Below, piece by piece: positions 54,652-63,707 of a DNA stretch of 64,000 nt. Below the pieces are notes generated by a model that was given only the letters and a program-made list of their open reading frames with translations, was not told the origin of the DNA and searched no databases. This stretch comes from Streptomyces sp. NBC_00690 (GTDB lineage: Bacteria; Actinomycetota; Actinomycetes; Streptomycetales; Streptomycetaceae). Every line of letters starts with the position of its first letter. The first letter of the stretch is position 1. The translations under genes were made by a program, and so were the position numbers. The stretch spans positions 8,087,501 to 8,151,500 of the forward strand of contig NZ_CP109009.1 in NCBI RefSeq assembly GCF_036226685.1. Direction: 5' to 3'.

Positions 54652-54664
54652 CGTTCACTGAACG
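54652..54664. promoter_or_regulatory. Candidate operator dyad
   Basis: CGTTCA-c-TGAACG, perfect 6-bp arms, 32 bases before the small frame at 54696. Confidence 0.4.
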
Positions 54665-54695
54665 TGCCGCTGACGCAGCGGAGGGGGATCACTTC

Positions 54696-54911
54696 ATGAT
54701 TCACAGGTCAGAGTCCGTACTGACCACTGCTGCCCGGACCGTACCGGCACCGCAACTCGACACTCCGTTCCTTGTCGAGCCCTGCTGGGGCACGAACGCC
54801 CGAGGCGGCATGGCACCCTGCTCCGCGGCAGTGGCGTCACACGGCACCCGTGGCGGCCGTGGGCGTTGGGCGATCACCGTCCGATCCGGTTTAGCGCCCT
54901 GGAACCGGTAG
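54696..54911 (+). CDS. Possible small protein upstream of the crotonase
   Basis: 71 aa. ATG 54696 follows GGAGGGGGATC at workable spacing and lies after a perfect dyad, so it may be expressed. The N-terminal half ('HRSESVLTTAARTVPAPQLDTPFLVEPCWG') looks more protein-like than the Gly/Arg-rich end. No family recognised. It could be a short regulatory or exported peptide or the 5' remnant of a lost gene. Confidence 0.35.
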   Translation: MIHRSESVLTTAARTVPAPQLDTPFLVEPCWGTNARGGMAPCSAAVASHGTRGGRGRWAITVRSGLAPWNR

Positions 54912-55034
54912 TCGCCTGGCCGGCGACGCCGTCCTTGTGCCGTTCCGCTCCGCCACGGGCACATTTTTTCTGAACCCCGTACCGAACCGATCCACTGACG
55001 AACCAGCACCCGCATGTGCAACGGAGGTAGCAGC

Positions 55035-55895
55035 ATGTCGTTGCAGGAGTTCCTGCCCACACCAAAGTTCGACGAGTACAAGGATTTCTTCAAGGACTTC
55101 TTCACCCTCGATCGTCGCGAGGACGGCGTGCTCCTGGCACGTGCCCACACCCGAGGGGACTCGGTCCAGCTCAACGTACAAAACCATCGCGCCCTCGGTC
55201 AGTTCCTCAAGACTGTGGGAGCCGACCCTCAGAACGAAATGCTCATCCTGACCGGCACCGGCCGTGACTGGATGATGGGTTCCGATCCCACGGGCTTCGA
55301 GCTGGAGGAGGAGGACCTGGAGTACTGGGCCTACGAGTACGCCTACAAGGACGGCCGCACCAACGTCAGCGCCATGGTCAACGACCTTGAGATACCCACC
55401 ATCGGCCTGTTCAACGGTGACGGGTACCACTCCGAGGTGCTGCTGATGTGTGACCTGACGCTGATGGCCGAAGACGCCCACATCTACGACCTGCACTACG
55501 GCATCAGCTCGGTGCCCGGTGACGGCATCCACAATGCGTTCCAGGAACTCCTCGGCGTCAAGCGCGCCGCCTATGCACTTCTCACCGGTGAATCCTTCGA
55601 CGCCCAGAGCGCCCTTGACCACGGCCTGGTCAATGAGATCCTCCCGGCCGACCAACTCGTCGACCGCGCGTACACCATCGCCGACCACATCATGACTCAG
55701 CCCCGCACCATTCGCCGTCTGACCACCCAGATCGTCCGGCGGCCGTGGAAGAAGCGCATCCTGGACGACCTTGACGGCGGATTCGGCATCCAGATGTTCG
55801 GCCACCTCGCCAAGGGCAAAGCGGTGCACAGCAACGAGCACATCTCCGGCACCGGCAACTACGTGAGAGAGGGTCGTCGCACCCCCTTCGACTGA
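55035..55895 (+). CDS. Crotonase-superfamily protein, 6-oxocamphor-hydrolase-like
   Basis: 286 aa from ATG 55035 (GGAGG 7 bases upstream). It has the enoyl-CoA hydratase/isomerase fold, and wording such as 'GVLLARAHTRGDSV', 'EMLILTGTGRDWMMGSD', 'IYDLHYGISSVPGDGIHNAFQELLG' and 'YALLTGESFDAQSALDHGLVNEIL' resembles 6-oxocamphor hydrolase, a crotonase that cleaves carbon-carbon bonds in beta-diketones. The His and Asp of 'LHYG....VPGDG' match its catalytic pair. A retro-Claisen hydrolase without CoA is therefore more likely than a fatty-acid enzyme. Stand-alone gene with its own terminator. Confidence 0.8.
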   Translation: MSLQEFLPTPKFDEYKDFFKDFFTLDRREDGVLLARAHTRGDSVQLNVQNHRALGQFLKTVGADPQNEMLILTGTGRDWMMGSDPTGFELEEEDLEYWAYEYAYKDGRTNVSAMVNDLEIPTIGLFNGDGYHSEVLLMCDLTLMAEDAHIYDLHYGISSVPGDGIHNAFQELLGVKRAAYALLTGESFDAQSALDHGLVNEILPADQLVDRAYTIADHIMTQPRTIRRLTTQIVRRPWKKRILDDLDGGFGIQMFGHLAKGKAVHSNEHISGTGNYVREGRRTPFD

Positions 55896-56233
55896 CGGTC
55901 CCGGGACCGATAGGAATACCGGTACGGCATGCCACCGGCCTCCTCGCCCGAGGCCGGTGAGCCGCCGACCCACTGCTCCGCCGCAGTGCAGGACAGGGAA
56001 CAGCCCCGGACGTCGGCCAGCCGTCTGCGCACTACATCATGCGCCCCGCCCGTACCCGATGTGGCTGGCTGATCCGCCGGGACCGCGCACGGTCGCCACG
56101 AAGGCCGTCGGTGTCCACTTCCTCCTCCTATGGCCTGAGAGGGCAGCGCTGACACGCGGTGCGTCGGCGGTGCCTCAGTACGATGGCCCCACCCCAACGC
56201 ACGGCGGGTTTCGAAGGCGGGAGGTTGACGGAC
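55896..56233. other. Intergenic region
   Basis: 338 bp containing the crotonase terminator and the promoter of the BlaI/M56 pair. No gene seen. Confidence 0.4.
55933..55959 (+). terminator. Terminator after the crotonase gene
   Basis: Perfect 10-bp stem (55933-55942 with 55950-55959) with a 7-base loop. Confidence 0.7.
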
Positions 56234-56638
56234 ATGACGGGCCAGAACAACGGCGGTGCCGGTCAGCAGCCCCGCCGAAGGGGCCAGGGCGAGCTGGAAG
56301 CGCAAGTGCTCACCGCACTGCGCCGGGCCGAAGGACCGGTGAACGGAGCCTGGGTCCAAGACAGCCTCGGCGGAGACCTCGCCTATACGACGGTGATCAC
56401 GATTCTGACGCGGTTGCATGCCAAGGGCCTGGTCAACCGTGCCCGAGCCGGCCGCTCGTTCCAGTGGACTCCGGCAACGGACGAGGCCGGACTCGCCGCG
56501 TTGCGCATGCGCCGAGTGCTGGACGGAGAAGGTGACCGCGAAGCGGTTCTGGCGAGCTTCGTCACCGCGTTGTCGCCGGGGGACGAGCGACTCCTGCGCG
56601 ACCTGCTGGCTCAGAGCGCCGAGGAAGAGGAAGACTGA
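56234..56638 (+). CDS. BlaI/MecI/CopY-family repressor
   Basis: 134 aa winged helix: 'RGQGELEAQVLTALRRAEGPVNGAWVQDSLGGDLAYTTVITILTRLHAKGLVNRARAGRSFQWTP', then a dimerisation tail. ATG 56234 follows GGGAGGTTGAC. It is 4 bases before the M56 peptidase gene, the standard BlaI/BlaR1-like pair, in which proteolysis by the partner removes the repressor. Confidence 0.92.
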   Translation: MTGQNNGGAGQQPRRRGQGELEAQVLTALRRAEGPVNGAWVQDSLGGDLAYTTVITILTRLHAKGLVNRARAGRSFQWTPATDEAGLAALRMRRVLDGEGDREAVLASFVTALSPGDERLLRDLLAQSAEEEED

Positions 56639-56642
56639 ACCC

Positions 56643-57572
56643 ATGGGGGTTTTCGTCTTCCTGCCACTGGTACTGCCGCTCACCGCGTGGCCGATCGCCC
56701 GCGTGGCCGAACAACATCTCCATCCGCGCGTCGCGACCTGGCTGCTGACCGTTGTGGCGGGCGTGCTCGCGATGTGCAGCACCATGTGTCTCGCCCTGCT
56801 GGTCGTGGTCGGGACCGCCCAACTGCCAGGCAACCCGCTGCCGGACGGATGGTCGGACCCCGAGGTTCGCGCGGCGGTGCCGTACGACGAACTTGCGGGC
56901 AAGGCCGCCATCCCCGCACTCCTCGCCCTGGTCTTCGCCTGTACGAGAACGGCCTGGCGCCATCACCGCGTACGCCACCATGCGCAGCGGGCCCTGGCGG
57001 AGCTTCCTCCGGGGCCGGTCGTGGTCCTCCCCGACGAGACGCCCTATGCGTACGCCCTGCCCGGGAGACGGGATCGGATCGTGGTGACGACGGGGATGCT
57101 GGCGGAACTCACCGCAGCCGAGCGCCGTGCGCTCTTGGCACACGAGGGAGCCCATCTGGCCGCTCGTCATCATCGGTTTCTGCTGACCGTATGGCTCGCG
57201 GCCGGCGCCAACCCGTTCCTGAGGCCGTTGCGCACGGCCGTCGCCTACACCGCCGAGCGGTGGGCGGACGAGAGTGCTGCCGAAGCCGTCGGGAGTCGCC
57301 GGACGGTGGCGCGGGCAGTGGGCAAGGCCGCGCTGGTGTCCCATGGTGCGCCCTTCGCCACCATCGCGGGGTTCGCCACCGCGGGACCGGTGCCTCGTCG
57401 GGTGGCCGCGCTGCTGCAACCGGCCCCCGTCGCACGGCTGTGGCCGCCCGTCTTCACCCTGGCGGGCCTGGCGGCCTGGGCGGCTGCGGCGGGGACCACG
57501 GCCTCCGCACTGTCCTCGGCGAACTCGGCCTTCACCCTCTTCTTCATCCTGAAGGCAGCGACCCCGATATAG
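56643..57572 (+). CDS. M56-family membrane metallopeptidase (BlaR1-like)
   Basis: 309 aa. Transmembrane helices at both ends and a gluzincin motif H167-E-G-A-H171, with the third ligand probably in 'YTAERWADESAAEAVG'. Unlike BlaR1 it has no C-terminal penicillin-binding sensor domain, as usual for actinobacterial members. It presumably cleaves its BlaI partner on an unknown envelope or metal signal. Confidence 0.9.
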   Translation: MGVFVFLPLVLPLTAWPIARVAEQHLHPRVATWLLTVVAGVLAMCSTMCLALLVVVGTAQLPGNPLPDGWSDPEVRAAVPYDELAGKAAIPALLALVFACTRTAWRHHRVRHHAQRALAELPPGPVVVLPDETPYAYALPGRRDRIVVTTGMLAELTAAERRALLAHEGAHLAARHHRFLLTVWLAAGANPFLRPLRTAVAYTAERWADESAAEAVGSRRTVARAVGKAALVSHGAPFATIAGFATAGPVPRRVAALLQPAPVARLWPPVFTLAGLAAWAAAAGTTASALSSANSAFTLFFILKAATPI

Positions 57573-57616
57573 GACCAAAGGACCTGCTGACCAGCCCTGA
57601 CACTGCCTTCCAAGCG

Positions 57617-58993
57617 TCAGCGGCGCCCGGATCCGACCATGCCGATCGGGCTCCTTTGCGGCCAGTGATGATGGTGCTGGTCGATGACATAGCGGTGGTC
57701 ATGCCGCCATCCGCCGGGACAAGGGTGGGCGTTGGCGAGATGGGGATGGTCTCGGGGCAGGTCGGGGTGGATGTGTTCGAGCTGCGCGGGATCACGGACG
57801 GGCCAGAGCGCGGCTGCTGCGACTGCGGCGATCAGTGTGATGACACCGAGGACCATGGCCGTGATCGGAAGCCCGCTCTCCGTGGCGAGCCAACCGGCGA
57901 GGGGATAGGTCAGCAGCCAGCAGCCGTGGGAGAGGGAGAACTGCGCGGCGAAGGCCGAAGGCAGGTTCGCGTCGCCCGTCGAGCGGCGGATCACTCGCCC
58001 TGCGGGAGTGAGGACGGCCGAGCAGCCGGCGCCGATCGCCGCCCAGGCGGCGAGCAGCGCCGGCCAGGACCAAACGCTCGGCGGTGTGGCGACGATCGGG
58101 ACCACGGCCGTCAAGGTGGTGGGGAGGGCGAAGGCCGCGGTGATCATCACCGTACGGTCGGTGAAGTGCCGCAGGAGCGGCGGAAGCACCAGCGCGGCCA
58201 GGATGGAGCCCGCCCCATAGGCGCCCAGCGCGAGGGAGACCGCGGTGACCGGGCGATGGAAGTGGTCGCGGACCAGTACGACGGTGTTGATGAAGACGAT
58301 GGCTCCGGCGGCGGCGACCACGAGGTCGAGGGCCAGCAGCGCCCGTAGCCGGGGAGTCGCCCAGAACAGCCGGGTGCCGAACGCCGCCTTCGCATAGCTG
58401 TTGCCCGTCCGCTCGATGGGCCTCGGCTCGGGGAGGACGGCGGAGACGACCAGGGCGGCGGAGGCCATCAGGGCGACACCGGTTCCGGCGAACAACCAGT
58501 TGTACGAGACGAAGGCCAGCAGCGCTGCGGCCAGCACAGGACTGAACAGGCTCTCCAGGTCGTACGCGAGCCGGGACATCGACAGGGCCCGGGTGTAGTC
58601 GCCTTCGTCGGGCAGGACCTCGGGGATCGTGGCCTGAAAGGTTGGGGTGAAGACTGCCGAAGCCGACTGTAGGAGAAAGATCAACAGATAGATCTGCCAT
58701 ACCTCGGTGACGAACGGCAGGACCAAGGAGACACCGCCGCGGACGAGATCCATCGAGACCAGCAGGGCACGCCGCGGTATCCGGTCGACGAATGCGGCTG
58801 CCACGGGCGCGATGGCCACATAGGCGACCATCTTGATCGCCAACGCGGTGCCGAGGACCGCTGAAACGCTGTCACCTGCGATGTCGTATGCCAGCAGGGC
58901 CAGCGCGACGGTGGCGAGCCCCGTTCCGGCCAGGGCGATGACCTGGGCGGTGAACAGATGTCGATAGGTGCGGTTGCGCAGCACGGAGAGCAT
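57617..58993 (-). CDS. MFS metal-efflux transporter with His-rich tail
   Basis: 458 aa, about twelve helices, motif 'AAFVDRIPRRALLVSMDLVRGG'. After the last helix comes a 50-residue tail with about 13 histidines ('HIHPDLPRDHPHLANAHP', 'WRHDHRYVIDQHHHHWP'), as in NreB-like nickel exporters. ATG 58993 is chosen over 59038. The operator and the ArsR gene lie just upstream on the same strand, so regulation by metal (Ni, Co or Zn) is likely. Confidence 0.88.
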   Translation of the reverse strand: MLSVLRNRTYRHLFTAQVIALAGTGLATVALALLAYDIAGDSVSAVLGTALAIKMVAYVAIAPVAAAFVDRIPRRALLVSMDLVRGGVSLVLPFVTEVWQIYLLIFLLQSASAVFTPTFQATIPEVLPDEGDYTRALSMSRLAYDLESLFSPVLAAALLAFVSYNWLFAGTGVALMASAALVVSAVLPEPRPIERTGNSYAKAAFGTRLFWATPRLRALLALDLVVAAAGAIVFINTVVLVRDHFHRPVTAVSLALGAYGAGSILAALVLPPLLRHFTDRTVMITAAFALPTTLTAVVPIVATPPSVWSWPALLAAWAAIGAGCSAVLTPAGRVIRRSTGDANLPSAFAAQFSLSHGCWLLTYPLAGWLATESGLPITAMVLGVITLIAAVAAAALWPVRDPAQLEHIHPDLPRDHPHLANAHPCPGGWRHDHRYVIDQHHHHWPQRSPIGMVGSGRR

Positions 58994-59045
58994 CGATCCC
59001 GTTCCGTCCCCTGAGGCGGCATGGTGCGACGACAGCATCGTAGCC

Positions 59046-59071
59046 AATAGGTGCGCACGTATGCACCTATT
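59046..59071. promoter_or_regulatory. ArsR/SmtB operator before the MFS gene
   Basis: Perfect inverted repeat with 9-base arms (AATAGGTGC, 59046-59054; mate 59063-59071) and an 8-base spacer, between the ArsR stop and the MFS start. Confidence 0.75.
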
Positions 59072-59100
59072 GCTTTTGGGCCTGCCGGGCCGCCCCGCTG

Positions 59101-59451
59101 TCAGTCGTGGGGCGGTAGGGCACCGATCTGGTGCTCGGCGACGTTCAGGGCCTCGTCCACCAGTCGACGCAGATGCCCATGGCGCAGGGCGTACACGACA
59201 TGGCGCCCGTCCTTGCGGGCGGTGACCAGGCCCGCCAGGCGCAGTTTCGCCAAGTGCTGGCTCACGGACGGCCGCGCCGCGCCGCATGCATGGGTGAGCG
59301 TGGTGACGTCCGCCTCGCCCCGACCGAGTCGTTCCAACAGAGCCAGCCGGGTGCGGTCCGCGAGCAGGGCCAGGACGGATGCGGCGACGTCCAACCGTTC
59401 GTCCGGTTGCTGCGAATGATGCGCACCTGCCAGGTGCATGCCTGCGCTCAT
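59101..59451 (-). CDS. ArsR-family metal sensor
   Basis: 116 aa. Winged helix 'LLADRTRLALLERLGRGEADVTTLTHACGAARPSVSQHLAKLRLAGLVTARKDGRHVVYAL'. The metal ligands are probably N-terminal His ('MHLAGAHHSQQ') together with C-terminal 'EALNVAEHQIGALPPHD', an arrangement like the NmtR/KmtR nickel-cobalt sensors. Start is ATG 59451 or 59439. It precedes the His-tailed MFS gene by 107 bases. Confidence 0.88.
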   Translation of the reverse strand: MSAGMHLAGAHHSQQPDERLDVAASVLALLADRTRLALLERLGRGEADVTTLTHACGAARPSVSQHLAKLRLAGLVTARKDGRHVVYALRHGHLRRLVDEALNVAEHQIGALPPHD

Positions 59452-59700
59452 GCCCACATCGTAGGCGGTCCGGGAGCCATGGGTGCGTCCCTGCGCACGG
59501 GTGATCATCGGCCCAGCCCCCCAGGCGGGCCCGGAGCCCGCCCGCCGACGAACACTGAAGGGAGGGCGGCTCGGGGACGAACGGCCTCGAGGCGGCTGCG
59601 GGTCGTGCTCGTGCCCCCGGTCGGCCTCGGAGCGCGCTGAGTTCCCTCACGGTGCCGAGTACGGGACGCTCCCTCGGCGCCCCGGCGGCCCCCGTCCGGT

Positions 59701-61683
59701 CTACGCGGACGAAACAGCCCGGCGCCAGGCCGAATCCCGAAGCAGCCGCAGGCCATTAAGACCGACGACCACCGTCGACCCTTCGTGGCCGAGCACCCCC
59801 AGCGGCAGCGGCAGATGGCCGACGAGATCCCAGAGGACCAGGCCGGAGATGAACACACCGGCGATCACCAGATTCTGCACGACCAAGGTGTGGGCGGCGC
59901 GGGACAGTGCGATCACCGCAGGAATCGTGGCGAGTTCATCGCGGACGATGACCGCATCGGCGGTCTCCAGCGCGAGGTCCGATCCGGCGCGGCCCATGGC
60001 GATGCCGGTGTGGGCGGCGGCCAGTGCGGGGGCGTCGTTGACGCCGTCGCCCACGATCAACACTCGTCCGCCCGCCGCTTCTCGTTCACGGACGACGGCG
60101 ACCTTGTCCTCGGGCAGCAGACCCGCGCGAACGTCGGTGATGCCCGCTTCCTCGGCCAGTCGGGCGGCGGCTCGTGGATTGTCGCCGGTCAGCAGGATCG
60201 GGGCGGCCCCGGTCAGTGCCGTGAGGGAGGCAACCGTCGCAGCCGCGTCCGGACGCAGCCGGTCGGAGATGCCCAACACCCCGACCGGGACACCGTCCCG
60301 CAACACGACCACCGCGGTCCGGCCCCCGTCCTCCACTTCCCGGGCGACGGCAAGCGCGACGGCATGAGCTGTTGTCGGCACTCTGGACAGCAATCGGGCA
60401 GGGGCTCCGACCGAGATCCGCAAACCGCCGACGATGGCCCGCACCCCCACCCCCGGGGTCGACTCGAACTGCCCCACGGAAGGGATGTCGAGCCGACGTT
60501 CGTGCGCGGCATCGATGACGGCCCGCGCAAGTGGATGCTCGCTGGGGTGTTCAGCCGCGGCGGCCAGAGCCAACAGACCGTCCTCATCGAGGCCGCTGCC
60601 CTCCAAGGCGGCGACCAGGGCGATGTGCGGAGTGCCTTCGGTCAGGGTGCCGGTCTTGTCGAGTGCGACCGTGTCCACCTGGCCGAGGCGCTCCATCACG
60701 ACGGCGGACTTCACCAACACACCGTGCCTCCCGGCGTTGGCGATGGCGGACAGCAGCGGAGGCATCGTCGCCAGCACCACCGCACAGGGTGAGGCGACGA
60801 TCATGAAGGTCATGGCCCGCAACAGCGCGTCGGCCGACTCCTCGCCGAACGCGAGCGGAATCCCGAACACCGCCAGTGTCGCCACCACGATGCCCACCGA
60901 GTACCGCTGCTCCACCTTCTCGATGAACAACTGGGTCGGTGCCTTCGTCCGGGAAGCCTCCGCGACCATGGCCACGATCCGGGCGATGACGAAATCGCCG
61001 GCGCTCCGTTCGACCCGTACCCGCAAGGAGCCGGTGCCGTTCAGTGTGCCGGCGAACACCTCGTCACCCGCTTGCTTGGCCACGGGGAGTGGTTCCCCGG
61101 TGATGGTCGCCTGATCCACCTCGCTGGCACCGTCCAGCACCCGGCCGTCCGCGCCGACCCGCTCGCCCGGCCGGACCAACACACGGTCCCCGACCAGCAG
61201 GTCCCCGGTCGCCACCCTCTCCTCGCCGCCGTCGTCCAGGAGTCGGGTAGCGCTCTCGGGGGCGAGGTCGAGCAGGCCGAGCACCGAATCCTGGGTGCGT
61301 GCGGTGGCCAGTGCCTCCAGGGCGCCGCTGGTCGCGAAGATGACGATGAGCAGGGCGCCGTCCATGACCTGCCCGATCGCCGCGGCCCCCAGGGCGGCCA
61401 CGATCATCAGCAGGTCGACATCGAGCGTCCTCTGTTTGAGTGCGCACATCCCGGCCCAGGCGGGTTCCCAGCCGCCGACGACATAGGCGAGCCCGTAGAG
61501 CGGCCCCCAGGCCCAGGCCGGGGTTCCGGTCAGTTGCAACGGCAGCGCGATGAGGAAGAGGGCGAGAGCGGCTCCGGCCCAGCGGGCCTCTGCGAGGGCG
61601 AACACCCGCGTACGGCGCAGCGGCGGTCTCGCTGTGGCGGCCGGTAGGGGGTTTTCGGAGCGGTGGACCACGGCAGAGGGCAT
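59701..61683 (-). CDS. P1B-4-type heavy-metal ATPase (CtpD/CoaT-like)
   Basis: 660 aa. Six to seven transmembrane helices, actuator 'TGEPLP', the membrane metal site 'SPC' in 'VASPCAVVLATMPP' (about 296), phosphorylation site 'DKTGTLTEG' (about 340), 'GDGVNDAPALA' and the late-helix motif 'HEGST' (about 629). SPC plus HEG(G/S)T defines the P1B-4 class, which exports Co, Fe(II), Ni or Zn. There is no N-terminal metal-binding domain. ATG 61683 follows GAAGGG. It is divergent from an SmtB-like ArsR gene with a perfect operator between. Confidence 0.93.
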   Translation of the reverse strand: MPSAVVHRSENPLPAATARPPLRRTRVFALAEARWAGAALALFLIALPLQLTGTPAWAWGPLYGLAYVVGGWEPAWAGMCALKQRTLDVDLLMIVAALGAAAIGQVMDGALLIVIFATSGALEALATARTQDSVLGLLDLAPESATRLLDDGGEERVATGDLLVGDRVLVRPGERVGADGRVLDGASEVDQATITGEPLPVAKQAGDEVFAGTLNGTGSLRVRVERSAGDFVIARIVAMVAEASRTKAPTQLFIEKVEQRYSVGIVVATLAVFGIPLAFGEESADALLRAMTFMIVASPCAVVLATMPPLLSAIANAGRHGVLVKSAVVMERLGQVDTVALDKTGTLTEGTPHIALVAALEGSGLDEDGLLALAAAAEHPSEHPLARAVIDAAHERRLDIPSVGQFESTPGVGVRAIVGGLRISVGAPARLLSRVPTTAHAVALAVAREVEDGGRTAVVVLRDGVPVGVLGISDRLRPDAAATVASLTALTGAAPILLTGDNPRAAARLAEEAGITDVRAGLLPEDKVAVVREREAAGGRVLIVGDGVNDAPALAAAHTGIAMGRAGSDLALETADAVIVRDELATIPAVIALSRAAHTLVVQNLVIAGVFISGLVLWDLVGHLPLPLGVLGHEGSTVVVGLNGLRLLRDSAWRRAVSSA

Positions 61684-61737
61684 GGCGGAAGAACCCTTCA
61701 CGGGCAGGAGGGCAGCGACGCAACTCAGAATACATGT

Positions 61738-61761
61738 ACACATGAATATGTCTTCATGTGT
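61738..61761. promoter_or_regulatory. ArsR/SmtB operator before the P1B-4 ATPase
   Basis: Perfect inverted repeat with 9-base arms (ACACATGAA, 61738-61746; mate 61753-61761) and a 6-base spacer, in the 96-bp divergent gap. Confidence 0.8.
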
Positions 61762-61779
61762 TGTCGGTAAGATGGCTCC

Positions 61780-62166
61780 ATGGGTCATGGAGCCGCCGAC
61801 AAGAGCACTGCCACCGCCCGCGAGCGCCTCGACGCGGCCGGGGTGTCAGATGTGGCCGCAACGCTTCAGGCGCTGGCAACCCCCTCCCGGCTCTATATCC
61901 TCGCCCGCCTCCAGGAAGGGCCTTGCTCGGTCGGTGACCTGGCGGACGCGGTCGGGATGGAGCACTCGGCCTGCTCCCACCAACTCCGCCTCCTGCGCAA
62001 CCTCGGCCTGGTCACCGGCGAACGCCGTGGCCGTTCGATCGTCTATGCCCTCTACGACCACCATGTCGCTGAACTCCTCGACCAGGCCCTCTACCACGTG
62101 GAACACCTACGGCTCGGGCTGCGCGACGCGCCCGCCGAACCGATGTCGACCGAGGTGCGGAGGTAG
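61780..62166 (+). CDS. ArsR/SmtB-family metal sensor (alpha-5 site)
   Basis: 128 aa. HTH 'CSVGDLADAVGMEHSACSHQLRLLRNLGLVTGERRGRSIVYAL'. The C-terminal helix carries D93-x-H95-x10-H106-x2-H109, the exact spacing of the zinc/cobalt alpha-5 sites of SmtB and CzrA. It should release the divergent ATPase promoter when metal binds. ATG 61780, possibly leaderless (TAAGAT 10 bases upstream). Confidence 0.93.
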   Translation: MGHGAADKSTATARERLDAAGVSDVAATLQALATPSRLYILARLQEGPCSVGDLADAVGMEHSACSHQLRLLRNLGLVTGERRGRSIVYALYDHHVAELLDQALYHVEHLRLGLRDAPAEPMSTEVRR

Positions 62167-62286
62167 GAGCCCCTCTCGGGTTCGAGCGGCCGGCCACTCG
62201 AACCGACGAACACGCTCGCCGCCGCGGCGATGGGTGTGCCTGGCAACGGACGGGGCGGCGGACCGCAGAGGGGTTTGGGCTGGCGC

Positions 62287-63288
62287 TCAGCCTTCCTCGG
62301 ACCCTTCCGCGGAGGCCGCTTCGAAGAAGTCGCCCACCTCGTCGACGACTTCGGCGGCCACCATGCCGCCGACGACTCCGACCGCTAGGCCCGCGGCCCC
62401 GGCGGCAATGGCCGTACCCGGCCCCTTGGGGCGGTCTTCGGCTCCCTGGTGACCCACCTCGTACGCATGCCCGTCCGGCGATCCGGAATGAACCTGAGCC
62501 GGGACTGTCCGGGTGCCGAGCGATGCGGTCAGTTGACGGATCCAGCCGTCGACCTCGGCCGTCAAGTCCCGCCCGGAGTTCTCCCGGTGGCTGACGTCGA
62601 ACCGAGTGAGGGCTGCGTGCCCCGAGGAGAACAGGCCCTCCGGTTTGTCTGCCTCCAAGACGACCTCCATACCGCCCGGATGGGCCAGAAAGGTCACTTC
62701 GAGTTCCTGCATGGCGTACGCGTACTGAGGAGCCGGCGTCAGTTCGATCTCCTGATAGAAGGGCAGTCGTTGCCCCGTGCCGCCGATGCGTCCGTACTCC
62801 AGATCGGTTGAGGCGAATCCGAATCCGAGCAGTCCGAGCGCTTCCAGGACCGCCTGCTGCGCGGGTAGAGCACCCACCGTCAATGGATCCAGATCGCCCT
62901 TGTCCCTCGCTCCCGCCACCACCAACTCGGTGCGCACTCCGAGTGTGATGCCCAGGTTCTGGCCGTGGAGCGTGGTGATCGGGGTCTCCCACGGCAGCTT
63001 CGCCTGAAAGGGGAGGGTGAGCTGCTGTCCCGCGGCGAGGCGGAAGTCCCCGCTCACGGTGAACCGGTCGAAGACCACTGATCCTTCGTGCGCGACGTCG
63101 TCCGTCTCGGCCTCGACCCGGGCGACCAACTCCCATCCGATCCGCTCGATGGCAGCGTCCGTGCTCCCGCCCTGGAGATGGACCTGGCCCGTGAAGCTGC
63201 CCCCGGGCAGCGGGGTGCCGGGGTCGAGCACCGTGTCAACCGTGGGACCGCCCACGCCGAGCGAACCGAGCAGTCGTTTGAACACCAT
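62287..63288 (-). CDS. spo0M: Sporulation-control protein Spo0M
   Basis: 333 aa with an arrestin-like beta-sandwich fold. It starts 'MVFKRLLGSLGVGGPTVDTVL' and has 'PGGSFTGQVHLQGG', 'QQLTLPFQAKLPWETPIT' and 'YEVGHQG'-type elements typical of SpoOM/Spo0M proteins. The C-terminus has a Gly/Ala-rich hydrophobic stretch ('AIAAGAAGLAVGVVGGMVAAEVV') that could contact membrane. In Bacillus the family affects sporulation and cell division, and it is widespread in Streptomyces. ATG 63288 matches the family start. Confidence 0.92.
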   Translation of the reverse strand: MVFKRLLGSLGVGGPTVDTVLDPGTPLPGGSFTGQVHLQGGSTDAAIERIGWELVARVEAETDDVAHEGSVVFDRFTVSGDFRLAAGQQLTLPFQAKLPWETPITTLHGQNLGITLGVRTELVVAGARDKGDLDPLTVGALPAQQAVLEALGLLGFGFASTDLEYGRIGGTGQRLPFYQEIELTPAPQYAYAMQELEVTFLAHPGGMEVVLEADKPEGLFSSGHAALTRFDVSHRENSGRDLTAEVDGWIRQLTASLGTRTVPAQVHSGSPDGHAYEVGHQGAEDRPKGPGTAIAAGAAGLAVGVVGGMVAAEVVDEVGDFFEAASAEGSEEG

Positions 63289-63707
63289 GGCGGAGTTCAC
63301 TCCTCATCTGTGCGTTGTCATGTTCGAGTGTTGGGCCCGATGTGCGCGTGATGGGGCGCGCCGGGCTCCCTCGGTTGGGACTGCTTGGCCCCAGCGCAAG
63401 CCTGGGCGCGCGCCACTCCACGAGCCGACTGGAGCACCGTCATCCTCGATCTATTTCTACACGACTGTAGAAGCACAGGGGGGAGTGTACGAGTGAGGCA
63501 ATGCCTCGGCGACTGGCGGTGGTTGTCCGAAACCGATAGGTCGACCACCCATATGAGTTGACCGTCGTCCTGTCGCACTGAGGGTTCGCGGGCCCACAGC
63601 GCCCCCGCCACCGTGTCTCCGGCCGTTGGCGATCTCCGGGGCCGACCACGACAGGATCAGGGGCGCCTATCCACCCGCTGTCAGTGGGAGTTGCTACCGT
63701 CCGGGCC
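63289..63707. other. Intergenic region
   Basis: 419 bp without a supported gene, apart from the dyad at 63455-63472. It contains the promoters of spo0M and of the final gene. Confidence 0.4.
63455..63472. promoter_or_regulatory. Orphan operator-like dyad
   Basis: TTCTACA-cgac-TGTAGAA, perfect 7-bp arms containing TACA/TGTA, the half-site type bound by BlaI/MecI proteins. Confidence 0.4.
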
